A stretch of 5,193 nt of DNA from Verrucomicrobiota bacterium. Lineage in GTDB: Bacteria; Verrucomicrobiota; Verrucomicrobiia; Verrucomicrobiales; Akkermansiaceae. A model generated the notes under the pieces. That model did not search any database. It saw only the letters and a list, made by a program, of their open reading frames with translations, and had not been told where the DNA came from. Location of the stretch: positions 1 through 5,193 of the forward strand of contig VFJU01000103.1 in assembly GCA_009885905.1 (NCBI GenBank), read 5' to 3'. A program made the translations under genes and the position numbers. Below, in pieces: positions 1 to 5,193 of this stretch (within the stretch, counting starts at the first letter, position 1; every line of letters begins with the position of its first letter).

Positions 1-1901
1 ACGGTGCCCAGACTTTCGTGAATGGAGACTCGTGGTTCGACCATGTCACGCGTCACCCAGTGCATTTGCGACACCGCCATTTCCATTTCTGCCGCGGCGG
101 ATTCGATGAAGGCGCGCGCCACCGCGGGGTCTTTGGCGTTGAAATGTCTCAGCCCCTTCCGCAGCAAGTGCATGGAGAGCGAAAAATGACCGCGGAACGC
201 CGGTTCCATGCCACCTTGCAACTTGATCGCCCTGCGATAGGCCTCCTCGGCTTCGGCATCTTGTTCAACCAGGCTGAGCAAGTTGCCACGATTGACCGCC
301 GGTACCGGATCGAATGGGTGGAGTTCTTCAGCTTTTTGATAATCACGGAGTGCCAATGGCGCCAATGAACGTAAATTTGGTTCGTTACTTTTTGCTGCTA
401 GAGAATGGATGGCGAGTGCGCGGTCTAGATAAAAAGAAGGCTGGGGCCACAAGTGAATCGCTTGCGTAAGGGTATCGATTTCATTCTCGTCTGAGGACTG
501 CGGAGCCTTGCTGAATAAAATCGGCCACATGATTCGGGTGACCTGAGTGCCTTTCCATCCCATAGGAAGCAGCAAGGCAGAACAGGCTACAGCCGCGGTA
601 GTTAATATAGCGTTAGAAATAATAACAAATTTTTTTCCTGCCGGATTTTCAGCGTGGCGCATCATGAGTCCTAGGCAAATCCCGAGCAGAAGGATGCCGG
701 GCATGAGATGAAAAACGAAGGTGAAGTTCGACTGGACGAACATGCCCGCGAGGGCGGCAAGCCCGCCGACCCGCCATGCATCTGCAGACGTAGGCTCTCG
801 TGAGTTTTCACGGAATAGAATCCGAATGAGCGCGACCACTGCGACTGCCCCCAGAAAAACAATCACCAACCCACCGCCGATCAGTCCATAGTCGGTGATG
901 GCTTGTAACAGCTCGTTGTGAACTTGGTCTGGCTTGTGGCTAATGGCATCGCCTTGACCTTTTGCACTGATGAATTGAAAACATTCCCAACTGAAGCTCC
1001 TGCTTCCACCACCGAAAAGCGGATGCAGGGCGATGCATGACATCGCGATTCCTAGGAAATAAAGTCGGCAAGTGTTGTCGAAGATTCCGTCGAGACCTGT
1101 GATTCCAGTCTTGGCATTGCGAAGTGCTTGGGAGGCTTCCCATCCGCTGAGTAAATATCCACCGATGGCGATGGCGAGCAGAGGGATCGCGATGAGTGCA
1201 GGGGCAAACCACCGACTTCCTCGGTGTTTGGCGACCACCAATCCGGCGACCACAAACACCCCGCAGCCCACCGCCGCTCCGAGGATTCCGCCACGCGAGT
1301 GAGTGAAATAAACCGCCGCCAAACCAGCCAAGGAGATCAGTCCAAAAGCAATCCGAGTGATGATGGCATGTTTGCCAAAAAGAGCGACGGCCGCAACGAG
1401 TAGAGAAGACGCGATGAGATAGTTGGCCGCTTCATTATAGTGGGCATAGAATCCGGAGGGGAACCCTGAGGCACGCATACGGAAGATGGGAGTGAAAGTA
1501 GGGTCGACGACCTGTTTTCCCACCACGATCACGTTGGCCAAGAGCAGCAGTGCGATGCCCCATGTTAGAATCCGCTCGGCGAGTGGAGAGCCTTCGATCC
1601 CACGCACGCTGATGAACGCGCCGACGACACCCGCAAGCAGGAATAAGTCAGCCTGACCTAACTCAGCGACGGGCGAGCACCAAGCCCGCCAGCCAAACCA
1701 AGCCACCACGAGAGTCGCAAGGGTGATCATCCCCAAATCCGCGGTGAGCTTGGTTTTTTTCCAGAATGTGGGTAACGCAGCGATCACCGAAATTCCTAAC
1801 ATCAGCATCGCAGGCCCCCACGTCCATGGGCGGGTTTGCGGACCGATTACCACCGCAAGCACCAAGGCTAGTACGAGGAAGATAGAGGAAAGCGCAGGCA
1901 C
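1..1901 (-). CDS. O-antigen ligase / Wzy polymerase family membrane protein with TPR tail (partial, C-terminus beyond left edge)
   Basis: An uninterrupted reading frame of 633 codons that continues past the left edge without a stop. By family it acts at the outer face of the inner membrane, either polymerising lipid-linked repeat units (Wzy) or transferring finished glycan (WaaL); sequence alone does not decide which. Residues 1-450 hold about 10-12 hydrophobic segments. Family signatures are HYNEAANYL (154-162), THSRGG (200-205) and HNELLQ followed by DYGLIGG (328-343), which includes the usual large periplasmic-loop region. After the last membrane segment (about 428-447) comes a soluble helical part with TPR-like repeats, clearest at about 530-563 (NRGNLL, then AEEAYRRAIKL). 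The start is uncertain: an in-frame TAG lies at 1974-1976, no ATG or TTG occurs between it and the first membrane segment, and GTG at 1901 is the first usable start codon; no Shine-Dalgarno is visible. It lies 103 bases downstream of the glycosylphosphotransferase on the same strand, probably in one transcription unit. Confidence 0.9.
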   Translation of the reverse strand, partial: MPALSSIFLVLALVLAVVIGPQTRPWTWGPAMLMLGISVIAALPTFWKKTKLTADLGMITLATLVVAWFGWRAWCSPVAELGQADLFLLAGVVGAFISVRGIEGSPLAERILTWGIALLLLANVIVVGKQVVDPTFTPIFRMRASGFPSGFYAHYNEAANYLIASSLLVAAVALFGKHAIITRIAFGLISLAGLAAVYFTHSRGGILGAAVGCGVFVVAGLVVAKHRGSRWFAPALIAIPLLAIAIGGYLLSGWEASQALRNAKTGITGLDGIFDNTCRLYFLGIAMSCIALHPLFGGGSRSFSWECFQFISAKGQGDAISHKPDQVHNELLQAITDYGLIGGGLVIVFLGAVAVVALIRILFRENSREPTSADAWRVGGLAALAGMFVQSNFTFVFHLMPGILLLGICLGLMMRHAENPAGKKFVIISNAILTTAAVACSALLLPMGWKGTQVTRIMWPILFSKAPQSSDENEIDTLTQAIHLWPQPSFYLDRALAIHSLAAKSNEPNLRSLAPLALRDYQKAEELHPFDPVPAVNRGNLLSLVEQDAEAEEAYRRAIKLQGGMEPAFRGHFSLSMHLLRKGLRHFNAKDPAVARAFIESAAAEMEMAVSQMHWVTRDMVEPRVSIHESLGT

Positions 1902-1919
1902 GTAGGAAATAAATCTGGG

Positions 1920-1998
1920 AATTTTGAAAGCTGAAAATAGAAATGGAATGCGAGATGCCGGCTGAAGTTTTACCTATCAGTTTTCTAATTTCAAAATT
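1920..1998. repeat. Imperfect AT-rich inverted repeat in the gap between the transferase and ligase genes
   Basis: The arms are 1920-1937 (AATTTTGAAAGCTGAAAA) and 1981-1998 (TTTTCTAATTTCAAAATT). They pair over 10 bases, have a three-base mismatch, then pair over 5 more, enclosing a 43-base loop. In the minus-strand transcript this hairpin would sit just after the transferase stop codon and about 20 bases before the proposed ligase GTG. It could be an intercistronic mRNA structure that affects stability or translation, or the remains of a very small inserted element; no flanking target duplication is visible. It lacks the GC-rich stem and T-run of an intrinsic terminator. Confidence 0.45.
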
Positions 1999-2004
1999 AC
2001 GCAA

Positions 2005-3399
2005 TCACGCCGCTCCTTTGCCGAAAAACACCGCTGGGATGGTTCGCAACAAAATTTTGATGTCTAGCCACAGCGACCAGTTATCGATGTATTTGAGATC
2101 CATCGCCACCCATTCTTCAAAGCTGGTGATCGTATTGCGACCCCCGGCTTGCCACTCGCAGGTGATGCCTGGTTTTACGCTCAAGCGGCGGCGATGAGAC
2201 ATCTCAGAAAAGGCATCCACCTCGTAGATCGGCAGTGGGCGTGGTCCGACTAGGCTCATTTCACCGTTGAACACGTTGAGCAGTTGGGGTAACTCATCGA
2301 TGCTATATTTTCGCAGTAAACTTCCGAATGGAAAAATTCGTGGGTCGTGTTTGAGTTTGAAAACGGGACCGTCCATTTGATTGCCGTGTTCTTCTTTGAT
2401 TTGATCTAACATCTTTTCCGCATTGGGCACCATCGTTCGGAATTTCCACATCTGAAAGGGTTGACCGTAGCGGCCCGCCCGCATTTGCGAGAAAAATATC
2501 GGAGCTCCTGGGCTTTTTAAAATGATCCCCAAGGCTGCAAATAGCCATAATGGCAGCGTGACGAGAATCACCAACGCCGCCGCGACTCGGTCGATGATTT
2601 CTTTGCAAAGCAACTCCCAAGACAACTCAGGCGTGGAGCGCAGCACCAGCATCGGCTTTTGTCCGATCAGGTCAAACACTGGTCGAGCGATTTGGGAACG
2701 AATGAAGGAGGCCGCGATCCACGCCTCCACCCCCTGTAGCTCGCAGGCCTCCACTGCCCTAGCAACTTTTTCGAACTCGGTATTTTTCGCCGCAAAAATA
2801 ACTCGGCTCACGGACTCCGACTTGAGCAAGGCGAACATCTCGTGGACTTCGCGGGTCGATAGGTCGAAGTTTTCGACGACATTCCACCCCGAGGTGATTT
2901 CAGGATCTAACTCCCCAAGCAAGTCGACCATTTCCGTGCCGGATCCTGCAATAATGACTTTTTCCTTCGTCGCAAGTGTCTCGGCTTTTCGCCGCAGCCA
3001 AATTTGGGTGAGGCGATCGCGCAGAAGCAGGACTGCAAAGACGAGAATCAATCCAAGTCCAAGGACAAGTCGCCTGGTGTCCATCTGCTTGGCGAACACG
3101 GCGAAGATCGCGAGGATTAGAATGACCACGAAGAGCGTGCGCAAAATCTGCCAGATGGCAGTACTGGTAGATTTGTACCTAAGGTGTTCGTAAAAATCGA
3201 AGCGCTCAAGGACCAACGGGGTGAATGGCACTGCGATGTAGAGCACCCAGTTCATGCTGGTCCAAATTTCTTCCTCATCCACGCCGATTCCCAAGCTGAC
3301 TCGAATCTGTCCGCTCAACCAGAAAGCAAACCAGACGAGGAGCGCGTCCGTGAGCTGCAACAGTTGAAGTAAAAATGAATCTTTGCGGCTGATAGCCAT
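2005..3399 (-). CDS. Exopolysaccharide polyprenyl glycosylphosphotransferase (bacterial sugar transferase family)
   Basis: A complete 464-residue protein, a normal length for the large multi-pass members of this family. It transfers a sugar-1-phosphate from a nucleotide sugar to undecaprenyl phosphate at the cytoplasmic face of the inner membrane, starting repeat-unit synthesis. Residues about 8-30, 50-65, 85-104 and 110-127 are hydrophobic. A Rossmann-like domain follows (KVIIAGSG, 147-154), as in the CoA_binding_3 region of related enzymes. The catalytic domain spans about 265-464: a hydrophobic re-entrant segment (272-294, with P283), SPGAPIFFSQ (296-305), KFRTM (319-323), DPR (352-354), the catalytic Asp-Glu pair in RKYSIDELPQL (363-373), MSLVGPRP (381-388), RRRLSVKPGITCEWQ (403-417) and YIDNWSLWLDIKILL (437-451). 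The sugar specificity (glucose, galactose or other) cannot be read from sequence. ATG at 3399 is chosen because it directly precedes the first membrane segment; no Shine-Dalgarno is seen. Divergent from the plus-strand genes starting at 3415 or 3585. Confidence 0.96.
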   Translation of the reverse strand: MAISRKDSFLLQLLQLTDALLVWFAFWLSGQIRVSLGIGVDEEEIWTSMNWVLYIAVPFTPLVLERFDFYEHLRYKSTSTAIWQILRTLFVVILILAIFAVFAKQMDTRRLVLGLGLILVFAVLLLRDRLTQIWLRRKAETLATKEKVIIAGSGTEMVDLLGELDPEITSGWNVVENFDLSTREVHEMFALLKSESVSRVIFAAKNTEFEKVARAVEACELQGVEAWIAASFIRSQIARPVFDLIGQKPMLVLRSTPELSWELLCKEIIDRVAAALVILVTLPLWLFAALGIILKSPGAPIFFSQMRAGRYGQPFQMWKFRTMVPNAEKMLDQIKEEHGNQMDGPVFKLKHDPRIFPFGSLLRKYSIDELPQLLNVFNGEMSLVGPRPLPIYEVDAFSEMSHRRRLSVKPGITCEWQAGGRNTITSFEEWVAMDLKYIDNWSLWLDIKILLRTIPAVFFGKGAA

Positions 3400-3584
3400 G
3401 ATGGTAATATTGGAATGCGAAAATTTAAAAATTTCAGACGCAACAAGCCTTCAAAGTCCAAGAAGAGCAAGACAAGACTGCGTGACAATGCCGAAATGGT
3501 AAGAGTTAAATATTTCCCTGCTAAGGGTAAAATGCAATCGATTGTGGTTGAAATTTAAGCCATCGCCTGCTTTTTTCTGCGCCA
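3400..3584. promoter_or_regulatory. Divergent intergenic region, presumed promoters for both directions
   Basis: These 185 bases separate the minus-strand transferase from the plus-strand VanZ-like gene, so promoters for both must lie in or near here unless transcription comes from farther away. An AT-rich block at 3420-3434 (two AAATTT palindromes two bases apart) is a natural place for a minus-strand -10 or UP-like element. For the plus strand, GTGACA (3482-3487) and TTAAAT (3506-3511), 18 bases apart, weakly resemble sigma-70 boxes; they would lie inside the candidate small ORF. No operator palindrome, riboswitch or terminator was recognised. Confidence 0.4.
3415..3558 (+). CDS. Candidate small basic protein, 47 aa
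   Basis: ATG at 3415 opens 47 codons ending in TAA at 3556-3558. The product starts MRKFKNFRRNKPSKSKKSK, is strongly basic for its first 22 residues, and ends in a more hydrophobic stretch (MVRVKYFPAKGKMQSIVVEI), which looks like a short strand-forming segment. I do not recognise a family. It fills most of the otherwise empty divergent region and ends 26 bases before the GTG of the VanZ-like gene, so the two could be co-transcribed. Against it: no Shine-Dalgarno, a start only 15 bases from the divergent transferase ATG (leaving almost no room for promoters), a third-position GC of about 41 percent that looks lower than in neighbouring genes, and the fact that an open frame of this length is not rare by chance. 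The basic N-terminus could bind nucleic acid or membrane phosphates; that is speculation. Confidence 0.35.
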   Translation: MRKFKNFRRNKPSKSKKSKTRLRDNAEMVRVKYFPAKGKMQSIVVEI

Positions 3585-4724
3585 GTGAGGCAAGTAATTT
3601 TAGCGGGGAGCTTTTTGATCCTTTTGGCGATTTTATTTGTGCTGTGGCAAAATCGTTTTGAGCGCACCCCCGGGCATCCCGTCTTGACGCTTGCAGACCT
3701 GCGTGTGCTCGCACAGCCCACGCCTGGCGTGGAGTGGCTGGGATCTGACGAGGCGCCTCGGATCAGACTGCGTGTGGATGCTGCCCACCCCACGGTGGTG
3801 ACCCGCATGGAACTTCCTGAGATTGGCGCCGTGGACTTCCTTCATCTCCGCTTCCAAATGACCGCGAGGAACTTAACTCCCGGCAAGGAGTTGTGGGATG
3901 ACGGCCGGTGCATGATCGAATGGCATGCCCCAAGCGGCGGCTCCACTTGGGAGAATGATCCGTTTGGTTCGGCAAGATACGATGATTCTGGTAAGGCGAC
4001 CGAATGTGTCATGAGGCCTGAAAATTCACCGTCCATCCCCGCTCTGCGCATCGAACATCTCGGGGTAAGCGGTGACTTAGAAATCTCACAGTTTGAAGCG
4101 ACGGTCATAAGGAATCGCATGGTCTGGAAAATGGGTCGCTGCTTTTTGATCGTGGCCTTGCTTGCGTGGTTGATGGCTTGGATCGGCTTCCGGGGCAGGG
4201 ATCAAGCGATTCGCGCCCTGCTTGCGGCTTGCGTTTGGACCGTCATGGGAATCTATTTTGTGGTGCCGGGACCATGGAAACTCACCCACTCATTCGGGTC
4301 ACCGTTCGACCTTGGGGAGGTCGTTGAAAGCCCAGTAAAATCTAAATTAGCGTATGATATCGTTCCGACCACCTCGGGAGAAACGAAGGTTGAGTCACCG
4401 GTTTTAAAGTCGGTTGGCAAGATTCCAGACAAGGGTGACTTCGCTCTTCGTGTCAGACACTTGGTGGAAAAAGCTCGTCCGCTGCTGCACGCATTTTTGC
4501 TCTTCGGCCCGGCACTGGTGATCGCTTGTTTGGTGGGTCGCAGATCCGCACTTTCACTTATGATTCTCATGGCACTCTGTATCGAAGCCGCTCAGGTTGC
4601 ATTCGGCTACGGGTTTGATCGGGTGGATGTCCTTGATCTTGGATATGACGGGATCGGAATTGCCGCGGCTCTGGTGGTACATCACTTCCTTAAACGGCTT
4701 GCCCCACGGCTCATCGCCAGTTGA
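3585..4724 (+). CDS. VanZ-like membrane protein with N-terminal extracytoplasmic domain
   Basis: A 379-residue integral membrane protein. Residues 5-20 form an N-terminal membrane anchor. About 25-178 is a soluble, strand-rich, probably extracytoplasmic domain reminiscent of carbohydrate-binding jelly-rolls (LHLRFQMTARNLTPGKELW, 86-104); this assignment is tentative. Membrane segments follow at about 184-201 and 207-228, then a hydrophilic stretch (about 230-298), then about 300-317, 321-339 and 352-368. The C-terminal part matches the VanZ-like family: LLHAFLLFG (300-308), then E334 and Q337, R346, D348, D351 and G358 in the usual E..Q...R...D...G pattern, with Asp (355) where family members often have Asn. 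VanZ is named for low-level teicoplanin resistance, but most family members are uncharacterised and common in surface-polysaccharide loci, so no resistance role is claimed. GTG 3585 is the first standard start after the in-frame TGA at 3549 and keeps the anchor whole. TTG 3615 has a GGGGAG four bases upstream but would shorten the anchor. Confidence 0.85.
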   Translation: MRQVILAGSFLILLAILFVLWQNRFERTPGHPVLTLADLRVLAQPTPGVEWLGSDEAPRIRLRVDAAHPTVVTRMELPEIGAVDFLHLRFQMTARNLTPGKELWDDGRCMIEWHAPSGGSTWENDPFGSARYDDSGKATECVMRPENSPSIPALRIEHLGVSGDLEISQFEATVIRNRMVWKMGRCFLIVALLAWLMAWIGFRGRDQAIRALLAACVWTVMGIYFVVPGPWKLTHSFGSPFDLGEVVESPVKSKLAYDIVPTTSGETKVESPVLKSVGKIPDKGDFALRVRHLVEKARPLLHAFLLFGPALVIACLVGRRSALSLMILMALCIEAAQVAFGYGFDRVDVLDLGYDGIGIAAALVVHHFLKRLAPRLIAS

Positions 4725-4767
4725 TGCTTTTTGTTTAACTAAGAAAATTTGCCGTTAGGTAATCATG
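4725..4767. other. Short convergent intergenic gap
   Basis: These 43 bases separate the 3' ends of the VanZ-like gene and the glycosyltransferase gene, which are transcribed toward each other. The gap is AT-rich with short T and A runs. The only pairings found are weak and long-looped: AACTAA (4737-4742) with TTAGTT (4768-4773), and GTTAGG (4754-4759) with CCTAAC (4787-4792). Neither makes a convincing intrinsic terminator, so how the two transcripts end is not evident. Confidence 0.5.
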
Positions 4768-5193
4768 TTAGTTTTCACCCATTTTTCCTAACCTCCCCGT
4801 CCAGCCATCGCGGATGGCTCTAACTAATAAGGGTATCCTCTTTGGTCCGTCGACCACGCACGCGGCCAATGCATAGACCGCTGCCATCTGAATGGCTCTC
4901 AGATCGCTTTTTTGCAGCCGTTTTAGCCAAACCATGTTGCGGACTTTGTAATAAAGTTTCCAGTCGGCCAAATCTCTCTCAAAGAAAAAAGATTTTCCTA
5001 ACAACCTCCAATAAACCACATTTTGTGGACCGGGATGATCCATCACCGCATCACGAATCGCTTCTTGCCGGAAGCCTGCCTGCTCGATCCGCCAAGGATA
5101 TTCTTCGTCCTCACCACGAATGAATAAGGCTCCATTCACTGGGCCCACAACTTGACGAACCTCTTTCGGCAGCAACGCCCCAGTCCAAGTGAT
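4768..5193 (-). CDS. Glycosyltransferase family 2, C-terminal part (partial, N-terminus beyond right edge)
   Basis: An open frame of 141 residues entering from the right edge and ending in TAA (4768-4770). It matches the acceptor-side half of GT2 enzymes of the rhamnosyltransferase-like group: WTGALLPKEV (fragment residues 3-12), a LFIRGEDEEYPWRIEQAGF motif (23-41) that corresponds to the family's conserved acidic D/E-rich site followed by Arg, MDHPG (51-55) with the usual histidine, then the tail with YYKVRN (81-86) and an IRDGWTGRLGK end (127-137). Such enzymes add a sugar from a nucleotide donor to a growing lipid-linked glycan at the cytoplasmic face of the membrane. The nucleotide-binding N-terminal half, including the DxD motif, is outside the window, so donor and linkage are unknown. 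A TTG lies at 5175, but the frame is open upstream of it and matches the family there, so it is not the start. It converges with the VanZ-like gene and shares the strand of the other two cluster genes. Confidence 0.88.
   Translation of the reverse strand: MTWTGALLPKEVRQVVGPVNGALFIRGEDEEYPWRIEQAGFRQEAIRDAVMDHPGPQNVVYWRLLGKSFFFERDLADWKLYYKVRNMVWLKRLQKSDLRAIQMAAVYALAACVVDGPKRIPLLVRAIRDGWTGRLGKMGEN

Noticed and set aside
18..368. 116-codon plus-strand ORF at the left edge
   Set aside because: It is antisense to the TPR region of the ligase, and its His/Arg/Phe-rich product matches nothing I recognise.
1663..2004. 113-codon minus-strand ORF with TTG start right after the transferase stop
   Set aside because: From 1901 onward it overlaps the ligase in another frame. 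Only the ligase frame gives hydrophobic membrane segments and family motifs, so this one is not coding there.
2155..2175. Cys in the PGITC motif of the glycosylphosphotransferase (residue 414) as a lost conserved Gly
   Set aside because: A Cys at this position is common in a large subgroup of these enzymes, so it is a subfamily trait and not a defect.
2522..3193. 223-codon plus-strand ORF antisense to the glycosylphosphotransferase
   Set aside because: The product is low-complexity and rich in Ser, Arg and Thr with no family signature, while the opposite strand encodes a complete, well-conserved enzyme. It is a codon-bias shadow.
3561..3584. T-run (3571-3576) just upstream of the VanZ-like start as a terminator
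   Set aside because: No stable hairpin directly precedes the T-run, and a terminator immediately before a start codon would make little sense.
3521..4570. Several minus-strand ORFs (at 3521-3808, 3633-3857, 3763-3975, 3842-4120, 4086-4289 and 4253-4570) opposite the VanZ-like gene
   Set aside because: All are short, mutually overlapping and without recognisable motifs, and the plus strand carries a coherent membrane protein over the same bases.
4737..4792. Possible terminator in the convergent gap
   Set aside because: The only complementary pairs are six bases long with loops of 25 bases or more and no GC-rich stem, so an intrinsic terminator is not supported.
4842..5123. 93-codon plus-strand ORF at the right edge
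   Set aside because: It is antisense to a glycosyltransferase fragment with clear family motifs; its own product is Pro/Arg/Ser-rich and unremarkable.

Overview
The window is part of a bacterial cell-surface polysaccharide (exopolysaccharide / O-antigen type) gene cluster. It holds four clear protein genes, two of them cut by the window edges, and one candidate small gene. No RNA gene, CRISPR array, IS element or origin was seen. Base composition is moderate. None of the starts has a convincing Shine-Dalgarno sequence, and two are best read as GTG. With a VanZ-like membrane protein beside a polyprenyl-phosphate glycosylphosphotransferase and a TPR-tailed O-antigen ligase/polymerase, this fits a Gram-negative bacterium, possibly of the Verrucomicrobiota/Planctomycetota kind. 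That lineage is inference, since no marker gene is present.

Layout, left to right. 1-1901 (minus): a multi-pass Wzy/WaaL-family protein with a C-terminal TPR region, running off the left edge. 1902-2004: a 103-base gap with an imperfect 18-base inverted repeat. 2005-3399 (minus): a complete 464-residue polyprenyl glycosylphosphotransferase. 3400-3584: a divergent intergenic region containing a 47-codon basic ORF (3415-3558, plus). 3585-4724 (plus): a 379-residue protein with an N-terminal extracytoplasmic domain and a C-terminal VanZ-like membrane domain. 4725-4767: a short convergent gap. 4768-5193 (minus): the C-terminal 141 residues of a family 2 glycosyltransferase, running off the right edge.

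How the genes fit together (inference from families): the glycosylphosphotransferase places the first sugar phosphate on undecaprenyl phosphate at the inner membrane. Family 2 glycosyltransferases such as the one at the right edge extend the repeat unit. The Wzy/WaaL-type protein polymerises the unit or transfers the glycan on the outer face of the membrane. The VanZ-like protein has no assigned reaction; its position, on the opposite strand between two cluster genes, suggests an accessory membrane role in the same surface pathway.
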